This document shows positions 54,217 through 63,150 of a DNA stretch of 64,000 nt, piece after piece. Numbering within the stretch: position 1 is the first letter of the stretch; the number at the start of each line of letters is the position of its first letter. The notes beneath the pieces were generated by a model that worked only from the letters and a program-made list of their open reading frames with translations, ran no database searches and was not told where the DNA came from. Source of the stretch: Maricaulis maris (GTDB lineage Bacteria; Pseudomonadota; Alphaproteobacteria; Caulobacterales; Maricaulaceae); the NCBI RefSeq assembly GCF_003634045.1, contig NZ_RBIM01000004.1, positions 186,001 through 250,000 on the forward strand, given 5' to 3'. The position numbers were made by a program, and so were the translations under genes.

Positions 54217-54588
54217 TTAAAGCGCGAGTTTGAGCAGGGCAAAGGCTGTCACCAGCCACAGCCCCAGCGTCAGGAAAGTATTGCCCAGCATCAAAAGCGT
54301 CTTGGTGCTGTGCTTGTGGACATAGTCCTCAATGATCACCTGCATGCCGAAACGCATGTGCGACAGACCGGCGGTCAGGGTGAGCAGTGTGATGATGGCG
54401 CCGGCGGGGCTGGCGAAAAATTCGGTCGCGTTCGCCGGGGCGCCGGACTTGGCCAGCATCCAGACGAAGATCGGCGCCAGGAAGAAGAGTGCAACGGAAG
54501 TGACCCGGTGGGCGACCCAGTGGCTGGTGCCGTGACCTGATGCGCCCAGTCCACGGACCTTGGCGGTGGGGGTGCGGTAATCACTCAT
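54217..54588 (-). CDS. sdhD: Succinate dehydrogenase membrane anchor subunit SdhD
   Basis: The 123-residue protein has three hydrophobic helices: HRVTSVALFFLAPIFVWML, GAIITLLTLTAGLSHMRFGMQ (with the likely haem-side histidine) and TLLMLGNTFLTLGLWLVTAFALLKLAL. The conserved HWVAHRVTS start and VIIEDYVH segment match SdhD. It pairs with SdhC to bind haem b and quinone and is one base downstream of the sdhC stop. Confidence 0.94.
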   Translation of the reverse strand: MSDYRTPTAKVRGLGASGHGTSHWVAHRVTSVALFFLAPIFVWMLAKSGAPANATEFFASPAGAIITLLTLTAGLSHMRFGMQVIIEDYVHKHSTKTLLMLGNTFLTLGLWLVTAFALLKLAL

Positions 54589-54589
54589 C

Positions 54590-54982
54590 TCAAATCCCCA
54601 GATCGAGCCAGATCAGCGCGGTCGGGATGACGGCACCGAAAATGATCAGGATGGATCGCAGGTTCGAACCCTTGGGATCATAACCCTTGCCTGCATCCCA
54701 CAAGAGGTGGCGCAGCCCGTTGAGCCAGTGATAGCTGACCGAATAGGTCAGGGCGATCAGGCCGAAGCGGGTAACCCAGGCCATCCAGCCCTCGAACAGG
54801 AAGGCGATGGAGCCCTCGGCTTCGAAGGCCATGAGTATGACCCAGACGCTGATCGCGACCGCGCCGATATAATTCGCCACTCCGGTGACGCGATGAAGAA
54901 TGGACGACGCCATCGTCGCGTGCCAGCGCCACACTTGCAGGTGCGGCGACATCGGACGCGGATCAGACCAGTCGGAAGACAT
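54590..54982 (-). CDS. sdhC: Succinate dehydrogenase cytochrome b556 subunit SdhC
   Basis: From ATG 54982 (MSSDWSDPRPMSPHLQVW) the protein has 130 residues and three membrane helices. The SdhC signature RPMSPHLQVWRW and SSILHRVTG (quinone-site serine and arginine) and YHWLNGLRHLLWD (haem histidine) are intact. It is the first gene of the sdh operon; the upstream gap to the divergent SDR gene (54983-55220) should contain both promoters. Confidence 0.95.
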   Translation of the reverse strand: MSSDWSDPRPMSPHLQVWRWHATMASSILHRVTGVANYIGAVAISVWVILMAFEAEGSIAFLFEGWMAWVTRFGLIALTYSVSYHWLNGLRHLLWDAGKGYDPKGSNLRSILIIFGAVIPTALIWLDLGI

Positions 54983-55086
54983 GAGGCAGCCCTTCGCTAT
55001 TTTGCCCGGCACTCTTGCGTCGGGAACCCGCGCGGCAGCCCCGCCGACGCGGAAAGTCGGTGTCGGTGCAGCACAATAGGCCTGAA

Positions 55087-55127
55087 GTTGTCAGGGTCAA
55101 CGCGCCGCGAAGCGCACCGCTGACAAC
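55087..55127. promoter_or_regulatory. Inverted repeat in the sdhC-SDR divergent promoter region
   Basis: GTTGTCAG (55087-55094) and CTGACAAC (55120-55127) are perfect 8-base arms with a 25-base spacer, 105 bases upstream of the sdhC start and 94 before the SDR start. The spacing of about 33 bases centre to centre, near three helical turns, fits a dimeric regulator or looped site, but no specific factor can be named. Confidence 0.45.
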
Positions 55128-55220
55128 ATCCGGACATTTTTTCCGGTATTCGGTACGCAATCGCGTTGGCCAACACGCCCAAGCAGCCTAGATTGCATCC
55201 AAGCCTGCAAGGATCTCACG

Positions 55221-56093
55221 ATGAGCCAGACCCAACCAACCGCCGTTGTAACCGGCGCCTCCACCGGTATTGGCGCGGCCTGCGTCAAACGTCTCGTCGA
55301 TGAAGGCTGGCGCGTTTTCGCCGGTGTCCGCAAACCGGAAGACGGCGAGCGTCTGAAAACGGAGCTCGGCGCCAGCCTTGTTCCCGTCATCATCGATGTC
55401 ACTGACATGGCGAGCGTCAATGCGGCCGCTGTGATCGTCCGCGAGGCGCTGAACGGGGAAACCCTCAAAGGCCTGGTCAACAATGCTGGCATCGCTGTCG
55501 CCGGGCCGATGCTGGAATTGCCGATCGAGGAATTCCAGACCCAGATGGACGTCAATGTGACCGGCATTGTCCGTGTCACCCGGGCGTTCGGCCCCTTGCT
55601 CGGTGTCGATGAGAGCCTCAAAGGCGAGCCGGGCCGCATCGTGATGATGTCCTCGGTCGCCGGTGAGATGGGCGCCCCCTTCCTGGGGCCCTATGCCGCG
55701 TCCAAGCATGCCGTTGAAGGCATCAGCAAATCGCTGCGGCGCGAACTCATGCTGTACGGGGTCGAGGTCATTGTGATCGGTCCGGGTGCCGTCGCCACGC
55801 CAATCTGGTCGAAGGCGGAAGAGATCGACACCACGCCCTATGAAAACAGCCCCTTCTTCGAGGCGATGACGCGGATCCAGGGCTGGATGGCCAAGAATGG
55901 TCCCGCCGGCTTTCCGCCGTCGAAAATCGCGGATCGCGTCTTCCGGGCCTTCACCGAAGCCAAGCCACGCTTTCGCTATGCCATCGTGCCGGACCGTCTG
56001 ACCAATTGGTCACTGCCGAAAATCCTGCCGGAGCGGCTGGTCAACAACATGGTGGCCAAGCGCGTGGGCTTGCAGCGCAAGCCGCGCGGATAA
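55221..56093 (+). CDS. Short-chain dehydrogenase/reductase
   Basis: The 290-residue protein is a classical SDR: cofactor motif TGASTGIGAACVKRL, NNAGIAV, active-site serine in MMSSVAGEMG, and the YxxxK pair in YAASKHAVEGISKSL. Substrate unknown; the C-terminal part resembles SDRs acting on lipids or steroids. It is divergent from sdhC and lies 71 bases before the DUF885 gene, so it may be cotranscribed with it. Confidence 0.92.
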   Translation: MSQTQPTAVVTGASTGIGAACVKRLVDEGWRVFAGVRKPEDGERLKTELGASLVPVIIDVTDMASVNAAAVIVREALNGETLKGLVNNAGIAVAGPMLELPIEEFQTQMDVNVTGIVRVTRAFGPLLGVDESLKGEPGRIVMMSSVAGEMGAPFLGPYAASKHAVEGISKSLRRELMLYGVEVIVIGPGAVATPIWSKAEEIDTTPYENSPFFEAMTRIQGWMAKNGPAGFPPSKIADRVFRAFTEAKPRFRYAIVPDRLTNWSLPKILPERLVNNMVAKRVGLQRKPRG

Positions 56094-56164
56094 GGTGCGC
56101 ATGACGGGCTGACTTGCGAGCCATGTCGCGGCGGGCCATCCTCTGCCCAACAGGGGAGAGAACC

Positions 56165-58009
56165 ATGCTTTTTCAACGACCCGCCCGCCTGCTCGCCGGC
56201 GCTTCGCTGCTCGCGTTGAGCCTTGCCGTGCCATCTGCCGTGACCGCGGAGATGCCTGCGCCGACTGCCAAAGCTGCAAGCCAGGCCGATGCCGCCAGCG
56301 CCAGCGCCGCATTCTCGCAGCTGATCGAGGACTTCGAAGCCTTCGAGCGCGAGAACAGCCCGGGTGCCCGCGCCCGGGATGGCGATCTGGAAGCGGCCGG
56401 CCAATGGTATGATGTCAGCGAGGCCACACTCGACGCGCAGGCCGAAGCGGAAGCCGGTTTCCTCGCGCGCCTTGAAGCGATTGAACCCGAACAGCTTGAT
56501 CCCAGCGAACAAATTTCCCACGCCGTGCTCGACTACATCCTGCGGTTCCGGGTCGAGCTGGCGCCGTTTGACGAAGCGCGCCAACCCTTTCAGAACGACA
56601 GCGGCTTCTTCTCCGCTCCGTCCTACGCCTCTTCGTCGACCCGACTGCGCACGATCGAGCGGGCTGACGCCTGGGTGACCCGGATCACTGCCATTCCCGA
56701 CTTCTTTGACGCCAATATCGCCTGGATGCGCCGGGGACTGGCCGACGGATTTACCCAACCGCGCCTGATTGCCGAGCTGGCCGCCTCCCAAGTCGAGGCC
56801 CTGAGCGATCCGGACACCTTGCACGCGCTGCTGATCGCGCCGATCGATACCCTGCCCGAAGGCCTGCCGGCCGATGAGCGCGCCCGGGTCCGCGCCGAGG
56901 CCGAAGCTGCGATCCGGGATGCCGCCATCCCCGCCTATGAAAACCTGCTCGCCTTCTTCCGCGACGAGTACATTCCGCAGACCCGCGAAAGCCTGGGCAT
57001 TTCAGAGGTCGCCGAGGGTCGCCAATATTACCAGACGCTGGTGCGCTACCACACGACGCTGGATACCTCGCCGGAGGAGGTTCATCAGCGCGGCCTCAAC
57101 GAGGTTGCCCGCATCCGCTCCGAAATGGACGAGGTGATCTCGCGGACCGGTTTTGAGGGCACATTCGCCGAATTCCTGAACTTCCTGCGCACCGATCCGC
57201 AATTCTATGCCGAAACACCGGAAGAATTACTGATGCATGCCGCCTGGATATCCAAGCGGGCCGACGATGCCATGCCGCGCTTTTTCGGCCATCTTCCGCG
57301 CCTACCCTATGGCGTCCGGCCTGTGCCTGACACCATGGCGCCGACCTATACGACGGGTCGCTATTGGCCGGGCGATATCGAGAATGGTGTCGCCGGCGGC
57401 TATATGGTCAACACCTATGACCTGACCCAGCGCCCGCTCTACACATTGCCAGCCCTGACCGTGCACGAAGCGGTTCCCGGACATCACCACCAGATCTCCA
57501 TTGCCGCCGAGCTGGAGGACGTCCCCGACTTCCGCCGCAACAGCTACATCACCGCCTTCGGGGAGGGTTGGGGCCTCTATACCGAGACGCTCGCGACCGA
57601 TATGGGTCTGTATACAACGCCCTACGAGGAATTCGGCCGTTTGACCTACGAGATGTGGCGCGCCTGCCGGCTCGTGGTCGACACGGGCATCCATTACATG
57701 GGCTGGACCCAGGAACAGGCCGAAGCCTGCCTGCTGGAAAATTCGGCCCTCGCCCCGCACAATGTCCGCACCGAGGTCCAGCGCTATATTTCCTGGCCCG
57801 GCCAGGCGCTCGCCTATAAATCCGGCGAGTTGTTGATCCGCGACCTGCGCGCACAGGCCGAAGCCCAACTCGGCGCTGATTTCGATATCCGCGCCTTCCA
57901 CGATCACCTGCTCGCCGATGGCGCCATGCCGCTCTCGGCACTTGAAGCCAAGATGCTGGCCTGGATCGAAGACCAGGTGGCAGCGCTGACCGCCGGGGAC
58001 GACGAATGA
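56165..58009 (+). CDS. Secreted DUF885 family putative metallopeptidase
   Basis: From ATG 56165 the protein has 614 residues with a signal peptide (MLFQRPARLLAGASLLALSL, cleavage near SAVTA). DUF885 proteins are zincin-like, and the zinc-binding HEAVPGHHHQ motif and FGEGWGLYTETLA (the third-ligand region) are present, as are YMVNTYDLTQRP and YISWPGQALAYKSGE. It probably acts as a periplasmic peptidase; the substrate is unknown. The stop overlaps the next gene (ATGA). Confidence 0.9.
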   Translation: MLFQRPARLLAGASLLALSLAVPSAVTAEMPAPTAKAASQADAASASAAFSQLIEDFEAFERENSPGARARDGDLEAAGQWYDVSEATLDAQAEAEAGFLARLEAIEPEQLDPSEQISHAVLDYILRFRVELAPFDEARQPFQNDSGFFSAPSYASSSTRLRTIERADAWVTRITAIPDFFDANIAWMRRGLADGFTQPRLIAELAASQVEALSDPDTLHALLIAPIDTLPEGLPADERARVRAEAEAAIRDAAIPAYENLLAFFRDEYIPQTRESLGISEVAEGRQYYQTLVRYHTTLDTSPEEVHQRGLNEVARIRSEMDEVISRTGFEGTFAEFLNFLRTDPQFYAETPEELLMHAAWISKRADDAMPRFFGHLPRLPYGVRPVPDTMAPTYTTGRYWPGDIENGVAGGYMVNTYDLTQRPLYTLPALTVHEAVPGHHHQISIAAELEDVPDFRRNSYITAFGEGWGLYTETLATDMGLYTTPYEEFGRLTYEMWRACRLVVDTGIHYMGWTQEQAEACLLENSALAPHNVRTEVQRYISWPGQALAYKSGELLIRDLRAQAEAQLGADFDIRAFHDHLLADGAMPLSALEAKMLAWIEDQVAALTAGDDE

Positions 58010-58617
58010 TCGCCTTCGCCCTCACTGACGCGCTGGTCACGGTCGGCGCCATCCTTGGTATCTATCTGCTGTGGCCGCACCGCCGCGACGGCAAGGTCCG
58101 GATGATCCGCCTCGGCCTTGGATTGATGGGCATCGCCGCGCTGATCGGTGCGGTCCGCTTTGCTTCCGGTCAGGTCAATGAGCTGGAATGGGCCCACAGC
58201 CTGGCCAGCACATTTGCAGCGGCGGCCGGACTTTTGCTGATCTCGGTCGGCCTGATCCTGAAGGCCAATGCCGTGAAACTGGATTCCGGCATTACCCGCT
58301 ATGTCCGCTACGGGCTGCCAGCGCTTGTCGCCTTCGTGATGTTCTTCCCCGGCACCGGTCCGGTGATCAGCGCCCTCCCGCTGCTGGGCCTGGCCCTGGG
58401 AGCGACGGCCAGTGTCATGTTGATCCTTAAAGGCAAACAGTCGACCGGCCTGGTCTGGCTGGCGTCCTTTGCCCTGATCGGGCTGGCCTCGGTGCTGATC
58501 GGAGACAGTCGCAGCGAAAGCACGTTCGGCATCACAAATTGGCACCTCTATCACGCCATGCTGGGCATCTGGGCGGTTCTGGTCGGCGAGGCGACAAAAC
58601 GGCTGATGGCGCGCTGA
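58006..58617 (+). CDS. Uncharacterised integral membrane protein
   Basis: The 203-residue protein has about six hydrophobic helices (LTDALVTVGAILGIYLLW to MLGIWAVLVGEATKRLMAR). I do not recognise a family. Its ATG overlaps the DUF885 stop by four bases, so the two are translationally coupled, but no functional link is known. It is followed after 52 bases by mtaB. Confidence 0.7.
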   Translation: MIAFALTDALVTVGAILGIYLLWPHRRDGKVRMIRLGLGLMGIAALIGAVRFASGQVNELEWAHSLASTFAAAAGLLLISVGLILKANAVKLDSGITRYVRYGLPALVAFVMFFPGTGPVISALPLLGLALGATASVMLILKGKQSTGLVWLASFALIGLASVLIGDSRSESTFGITNWHLYHAMLGIWAVLVGEATKRLMAR

Positions 58618-58669
58618 TTGCCCGCGCCGCTTGACGATTTGCCGCCACTCCACCACTTATCCGCTCTCC

Positions 58670-60004
58670 ATGAGCGCGCATGATGACAATCCGGCTGCTT
58701 CCGGTGCCGACACGCCGCCCACGCGGCCGGTCGAGACCGAAGTCGGGCTCGACATTCTCACCTTTGGCTGCCGGCTGAATGCCTGGGAGAGCGAGGTCAT
58801 GCGCAAGCATGCCCGCGAGCAGGGGCTGACCAACACAATTCTCGTCAACACGTGCGCGGTGACCAATGAGGCCGTCCGCCAGGCCCGCCAACACATCCGC
58901 CGCGCCCGCCGCGACAATCCCGATGCCCAGATCATCGTCACCGGCTGCGCCGCCCAGGTCGATCCCGAGATGTTCGGGAACATGCCGGAAGTGAACCGCG
59001 TGATCGGCAATGATGAAAAACTGAAAGCGGAAACCTACAAGCCCGCTGATCTTCTGGGTGGAACAGAGAAGGTCCGCGTCAACGACATCATGAGCGTGAC
59101 CGAGACCGCCGGCCATCTGGTCGAGGGCATGGAGGGCCGTGCCCGCGCCTATGTCCAGGTCCAGAATGGCTGCGACCACCGCTGCACCTTCTGCATCATC
59201 CCCTATGGTCGCGGCAATTCCCGGTCGGTTGGCGCCGGCGAGGTGGTCGACCAGATCAAGACTCTGGTCGACAGCGGCCACAGCGAAGTGGTGCTGACCG
59301 GTGTCGATCTGACCTCATGGGGCGATGACCTGCCCGGCAAGCCGCCATTGGGTCGTCTGGTCCAATCAATCCTCAAACACGTGCCCAACCTGCCGCGCCT
59401 GCGTCTGTCCTCGATCGATGCGATCGAGATCGACGAAGCGCTGTTCGAAGCCGTTACCAGCGAGACCCGGATCGCGCCCTATCTGCACCTCTCCCTGCAG
59501 GCCGGCGACGACATGATCCTCAAGCGCATGAAGCGCCGCCATCTGCGCGACGACGCCATCGCCCTGTGCGAACGCCTGAAGGCGGCCCGGCCCGAAATCG
59601 CCTTCGGGGCCGACATGATCGCCGGTTTCCCGACCGAGACCGAAGCCATGTTCGAGAACTCGATCCGGCTCGTGGACGAGTGTCGGCTCGCCTATCTGCA
59701 TGTTTTCCCCTACTCGCCGCGCCCCGGCACACCGGCTGCGCGCATGCCGCAACTTGATCGCGCCGTGATCAAGGACCGCGCCACCCGGCTCCGTGCCAAG
59801 GCGGACGAGGCGTTGGCCGCCCATCTGGACGGCATGATCGGCCTCGAAAAAGCTGCCCTCGTTGAAAAGCCCGGTTTTGCCCGGGCCGGAAATTTCGCTG
59901 GCATCCGCATTCCGGACGCTGAATTCCCGCGCCCCGGTGCGCTTGTCGATATCGCGATATCGGGGCATGACGGGCGCGAACTGCAAGGGGTCATTACCGG
60001 ATGA
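58670..60004 (+). CDS. mtaB: tRNA t6A37 methylthiotransferase MtaB
   Basis: MtaB is a radical-SAM enzyme that converts t6A37 to ms2t6A37 in ANN-decoding tRNAs. From ATG 58670 the protein has 444 residues: the UPF0004 N-terminus (LDILTFGCRLNAWESEVM, VNTCAVTNEAVRQARQHI, VTGCAAQ) with three cysteines for one cluster, then the radical-SAM CxxxCxxC in NGCDHRCTFCIIPYGRG, and a short TRAM-like end. The stop overlaps the ftsY start (ATGA). Confidence 0.94.
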   Translation: MSAHDDNPAASGADTPPTRPVETEVGLDILTFGCRLNAWESEVMRKHAREQGLTNTILVNTCAVTNEAVRQARQHIRRARRDNPDAQIIVTGCAAQVDPEMFGNMPEVNRVIGNDEKLKAETYKPADLLGGTEKVRVNDIMSVTETAGHLVEGMEGRARAYVQVQNGCDHRCTFCIIPYGRGNSRSVGAGEVVDQIKTLVDSGHSEVVLTGVDLTSWGDDLPGKPPLGRLVQSILKHVPNLPRLRLSSIDAIEIDEALFEAVTSETRIAPYLHLSLQAGDDMILKRMKRRHLRDDAIALCERLKAARPEIAFGADMIAGFPTETEAMFENSIRLVDECRLAYLHVFPYSPRPGTPAARMPQLDRAVIKDRATRLRAKADEALAAHLDGMIGLEKAALVEKPGFARAGNFAGIRIPDAEFPRPGALVDIAISGHDGRELQGVITG

Positions 60005-60930
60005 GCGAGAAGAAGCCCGGTTTCTTCTCCCGGCTGGCGGAGGGGCTGAAACGCTCCTCGTCCAAGCTGGGCGACAGCGTCAGTGCGATCTTCACCAAGC
60101 GCAAGCTCGACCGCGAAGCGCTGGACGAACTCGAAGACGTGCTGATCGCCGCCGATCTCGGTGCCGTGGCGGCCGCGCGGGTGACCGAGCGGTTGGCCAA
60201 GGACCGGTTCGACAAGGAAGTCACCGATGAGGAAGTCCGCGAAGCCCTGGCCGATGTGGTGGCGGAGACCCTTACTCCGCTGGAGCAGGCGCTCGACCTG
60301 AGCGGCACCAAGCCACAAGTCGTGCTCTTCGTCGGCGTCAATGGTTCCGGCAAGACCACGACGCTGGGCAAGATTGCCGTCAAGCTGAAGCGCGAAGGTC
60401 GCAACCCGGTCCTCGCCGCTGGCGACACTTTCCGCGCCGCCGCCATCGAACAGGTCACCATCTGGGGCGAACGGGCCGATGCGCCTGTCATCAAACGGGA
60501 AATCGGCGCAGACGCCGCCGGCCTCGCCTTCGATGCCATCGACCAGGCCGACCGCGACGGTCATGACGTAGTCCTGATCGATACGGCCGGCCGCCTGCAG
60601 AACAAGGCTGAGCTTATGGACGAGCTCAGGAAGGTCGTCCGCGTTATCAAGAAGCGCATGCCAGACGCGCCGCACCATGTCGTCCTCGTGCTGGACGGCA
60701 CCGTCGGTTCGAACGCCGTTTCGCAGACGCAGGCCTTCCTCGAAGCGTCCGAGGTCACCGGTGTGGTAATGACCAAGCTGGACGGCACCGCCAAAGGCGG
60801 CGCTCTCGTCCAGGTCGCCGAGAAATTCCAGCTTCCGATCCATTATATCGGGATCGGCGAAGGCGAGGCCGACCTGCAGCCCTTCTCGGCCCGCGATTTC
60901 TCGCGCGCCCTGGCCGGGCTGGACAGCTAG
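60001..60930 (+). CDS. ftsY: Signal recognition particle receptor FtsY
   Basis: FtsY docks SRP-bound ribosomes at the inner membrane. The 309-residue protein starts with SEKKPGFFSRLAEGLKRSSSKLGDSV (membrane-targeting amphipathic segment; written in part: KKPGFFSRLAEGLK) and then the NG domains: GVNGSGKTTTLGKIA, DTFRAAAIEQ, LIDTAGRLQNK, TKLDGTAKGG. It lacks the long acidic A domain of E. coli FtsY, as is usual in Alphaproteobacteria. The start overlaps mtaB. Confidence 0.96.
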   Translation: MSEKKPGFFSRLAEGLKRSSSKLGDSVSAIFTKRKLDREALDELEDVLIAADLGAVAAARVTERLAKDRFDKEVTDEEVREALADVVAETLTPLEQALDLSGTKPQVVLFVGVNGSGKTTTLGKIAVKLKREGRNPVLAAGDTFRAAAIEQVTIWGERADAPVIKREIGADAAGLAFDAIDQADRDGHDVVLIDTAGRLQNKAELMDELRKVVRVIKKRMPDAPHHVVLVLDGTVGSNAVSQTQAFLEASEVTGVVMTKLDGTAKGGALVQVAEKFQLPIHYIGIGEGEADLQPFSARDFSRALAGLDS

Positions 60931-60933
60931 CGC

Positions 60934-61782
60934 GTGGACAGTCCGATCGCCCTTGCCACCCTGGCGATGCTGGGTTCGGCGTTGGCACACGCGATCATGA
61001 CCCTGCTGACCAAACAGGCGAATGACCGGCTGGTCTTTCGCGGCCTGACCCAAGGTTTTCTTGCGGTTCTCATTCTGCCCTGGCTCCTGTTTCAACCGAT
61101 CCCGCCCTGGGAGGTCTGGCGTTTCCTGCTCGCCGGCGCGGTCGTGATCTGGGCTTTCAACATGCTGCTGGTCGCCGCCTTCAACGAGGGCGAGATGAAT
61201 CTCGCCTATCCGGTCATGCGCGGCGCGGCGCCGGCTCTGGCCGCGATTGCCGCCTTCGTTTTCCTGCGGGAGACCGTCTCGCTCGGCCAGATGGCGGGGC
61301 TCGGCGTTGCAACAGCGGCGCTGATCGGCTTTGCCTGGCCGGAGAAAAATGGCCGGCCCAAGCTGAAACTCATCCTTCTGGCGCTTGCCGCTGCCAGCAT
61401 GACGGCCAGCTATACCGTGATCGATGCCGCCGGCGTGCGCACCTCGGGCCGGCTCTTCATCTATCTCGGCTGGTTCTTCGTCCTGTCCGGCCTGACCATC
61501 CTTCCGACAGCAATCTTCCGGCGCGGCGGTCGCTTCCTGGCAATCGCCCGGCAGGAGACCAGACCGGCCCTGATGTGCATGGGTTTCAATCTCGCCACCT
61601 ACGGCCTGGCGCTTTACGCCTATGCCAACGCCCCGGTCGCGCCGATGGCGGCGCTGCGCGAACTTTCCATCGTGCTCGGGGCCATCCTGGCGGCGGTCGT
61701 GCTGAAGGAACCCTTCGGTGCACGGCGCACCGTGCTTGCAATCTGTCTTGCTGCCGGGCTCGTATTACTTCAGGTGATGTAA
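60934..61782 (+). CDS. EamA/DMT family transporter
   Basis: The 282-residue protein starts with GTG at 60934, 3 bases after the ftsY stop, and has ten predicted helices in two EamA repeats (PIALATLAMLGSALAHAIMTLL and LPLTLI-like GRLFIYLGWFFVLSGLTILP region). The end of each repeat has the typical AAALIGFAW and AVVLKEPFG segments. DMT proteins export metabolites or drugs; the substrate is unknown. It separates ftsY from ispZ, which often are closer. Confidence 0.88.
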   Translation: MDSPIALATLAMLGSALAHAIMTLLTKQANDRLVFRGLTQGFLAVLILPWLLFQPIPPWEVWRFLLAGAVVIWAFNMLLVAAFNEGEMNLAYPVMRGAAPALAAIAAFVFLRETVSLGQMAGLGVATAALIGFAWPEKNGRPKLKLILLALAAASMTASYTVIDAAGVRTSGRLFIYLGWFFVLSGLTILPTAIFRRGGRFLAIARQETRPALMCMGFNLATYGLALYAYANAPVAPMAALRELSIVLGAILAAVVLKEPFGARRTVLAICLAAGLVLLQVM

Positions 61783-61803
61783 ACCGCAAACGGAGTACCG
61801 ACC

Positions 61804-62451
61804 TTGGCCCAGACCCAGAAAACGTCCGAGCAGAGCTCGCGCCTCCTGATCGAAGCCGGCCCCATCGGGGTCTGGATCGTCGTCTATAATGTCGCGCGCA
61901 TGTTTGCCGCCGACCAAGCCATCTATATCGGCACCGGCGCCTACATGCTCGCCGCGACCATCGCCCTGGTGATGTCGATCCGGATTGAGAAGCGCATTCC
62001 ACCAATGTTGGTGATGACCACAATCATCGTGCTGGGCCTCGGAGCGATCGGAATAGTCCTGCAAGATCCGATTTTCATTTACGCCAAGCCCACCATCATC
62101 AACCTGTTTCTGTCGTTCATGATTTTCACGAGCATGGCGTTTGGCGTGAATGTCTGGAAGCTGTTTTTCAAACACATTTTTCAACTTCCAGATCATGTCT
62201 GGACCATCTACGCGATCCGCTGGGGCTTGTGGTTCCAATTCCTCGCATTCCTGAACGAATTGATGTGGCGTCACATCACCGATTCGACCGTCCCCGAGAG
62301 CGCGCGCTGGTTTTCGGGGCTGATTCTCTCAGAAAATTTTTGGGCAAATGCAAAACTGGGGGTCATCGGCCTGTCAGTTATTTTCATGGCTGCGCAGTTC
62401 CCATTGCTAATGAAATATCAGCGTCCTGTGGACGGCAACGACGACGCCTGA
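61804..62451 (+). CDS. ispZ: Septation protein A / intracellular septation family (IspZ/YciB)
   Basis: The 215-residue protein has five or more membrane helices and the IspZ signatures LLIEAGPIGVWIVVYNVA, DPIFIYAKPTIINLFLSF, FGVNVWKLFFKHIFQLPDHVW and NELMWRHITDS (family NE.. segment). Its function is unclear; it affects cell division and envelope integrity. The only plausible start is TTG at 61804, since no in-frame ATG precedes the family N-terminus. The ftsY-ispZ-ccm neighbourhood is typical of this lineage. Confidence 0.9.
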   Translation: MAQTQKTSEQSSRLLIEAGPIGVWIVVYNVARMFAADQAIYIGTGAYMLAATIALVMSIRIEKRIPPMLVMTTIIVLGLGAIGIVLQDPIFIYAKPTIINLFLSFMIFTSMAFGVNVWKLFFKHIFQLPDHVWTIYAIRWGLWFQFLAFLNELMWRHITDSTVPESARWFSGLILSENFWANAKLGVIGLSVIFMAAQFPLLMKYQRPVDGNDDA

Positions 62452-62485
62452 GTCCGACACTCCGTGTTCGGACATTTGTCATTTT
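62452..62485 (+). terminator. Terminator-like hairpin after ispZ
   Basis: GTCCGACAC (62452-62460) and GTGTTCGGAC (62464-62473) pair with one bulged base and a TCC loop, followed by ATTTGTCATTTT. It begins at the ispZ stop. A TATAAA at 62491-62496 just downstream may be part of the promoter of the next gene, but no -35 at good spacing is seen. Confidence 0.6.
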
Positions 62486-62535
62486 CGCGTTATAAATCCG
62501 CCCTAGGATAAATTCCCGAACAGCCGGGGGCAGGC

Positions 62536-63150
62536 ATGGCGCACGACAAGCACGACACCAAAGGCTTCGACCTGTCAGACTCGCCGGGACACCTGCTCCA
62601 CCGGTCCCAGCAATTTGCCGCGGAACGCTTCACCAAGGCGATGGCCGGGGCCAAGCTGACACAGCGTCAATTCGCCGTCCTGCACGCCACCGCGCAGGAA
62701 GAGGGCCTGACCCAGACCCAGCTGGTCAAATCGACCGGGATCGATCGCTCCACCCTGGCCGAACTGGTCGCGCGCATGGTCAAGAACGGCCTGCTCGAGC
62801 GCGAAAAACTGGCCGACGACGCCCGCGCCAACGCCGTCAAGCTGACCGAAAGCGGCCGCGCCCTGTTGGAGGCCGCAACGCTGGGCGCCATGGAGGCCGA
62901 CAAGGCCATTCTGTCAGCCTTGCCCAAGAACAAACGCGCCAGTTTCATCGAGACCCTGCGCCGGATCGCCGAAACGCTTGAAAAGGGCGAGGAAGCAGCC
63001 AAGCAGGCCAAGCTGATTGCCAAGGAAAAGAAGAAGAAGGCCAAGAAGAAGGCCAAGGAAAAAGCCAAGGCCAAGGCGAAAAAGGCCGAAAAGAAGGGCA
63101 AGAAATCCAAGAAACACCGGGCCGACGCCCCCGACACCGCAACCGCCTAG
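62536..63150 (+). CDS. MarR-family regulator with lysine-rich C-terminal tail
   Basis: Residues about 20-150 are a MarR winged helix: HLLHRSQQFAAERFTKAMAG, LTQRQFAVLHATAQEEGLTQ, LVKSTGIDRSTLAELVARMV, LLEREKLADDARANAVKLTE. From residue 156 to 194 the protein is a basic, unstructured tail with 22 lysines in 39 positions (bases about 63001-63117), resembling histone H1-like or nucleoid-associated tails. The tail could raise nonspecific DNA affinity. No ligand or target is known. The stop shares CTAG with convergent ccmG. Confidence 0.88.
   Translation: MAHDKHDTKGFDLSDSPGHLLHRSQQFAAERFTKAMAGAKLTQRQFAVLHATAQEEGLTQTQLVKSTGIDRSTLAELVARMVKNGLLEREKLADDARANAVKLTESGRALLEAATLGAMEADKAILSALPKNKRASFIETLRRIAETLEKGEEAAKQAKLIAKEKKKKAKKKAKEKAKAKAKKAEKKGKKSKKHRADAPDTATA

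Noticed and set aside
63001-63117. Repetitive AAG/GCC stretch that looks like a tandem repeat
   Set aside because: It is coding low complexity (Lys/Ala tail of the MarR protein), without an exact repeat unit.
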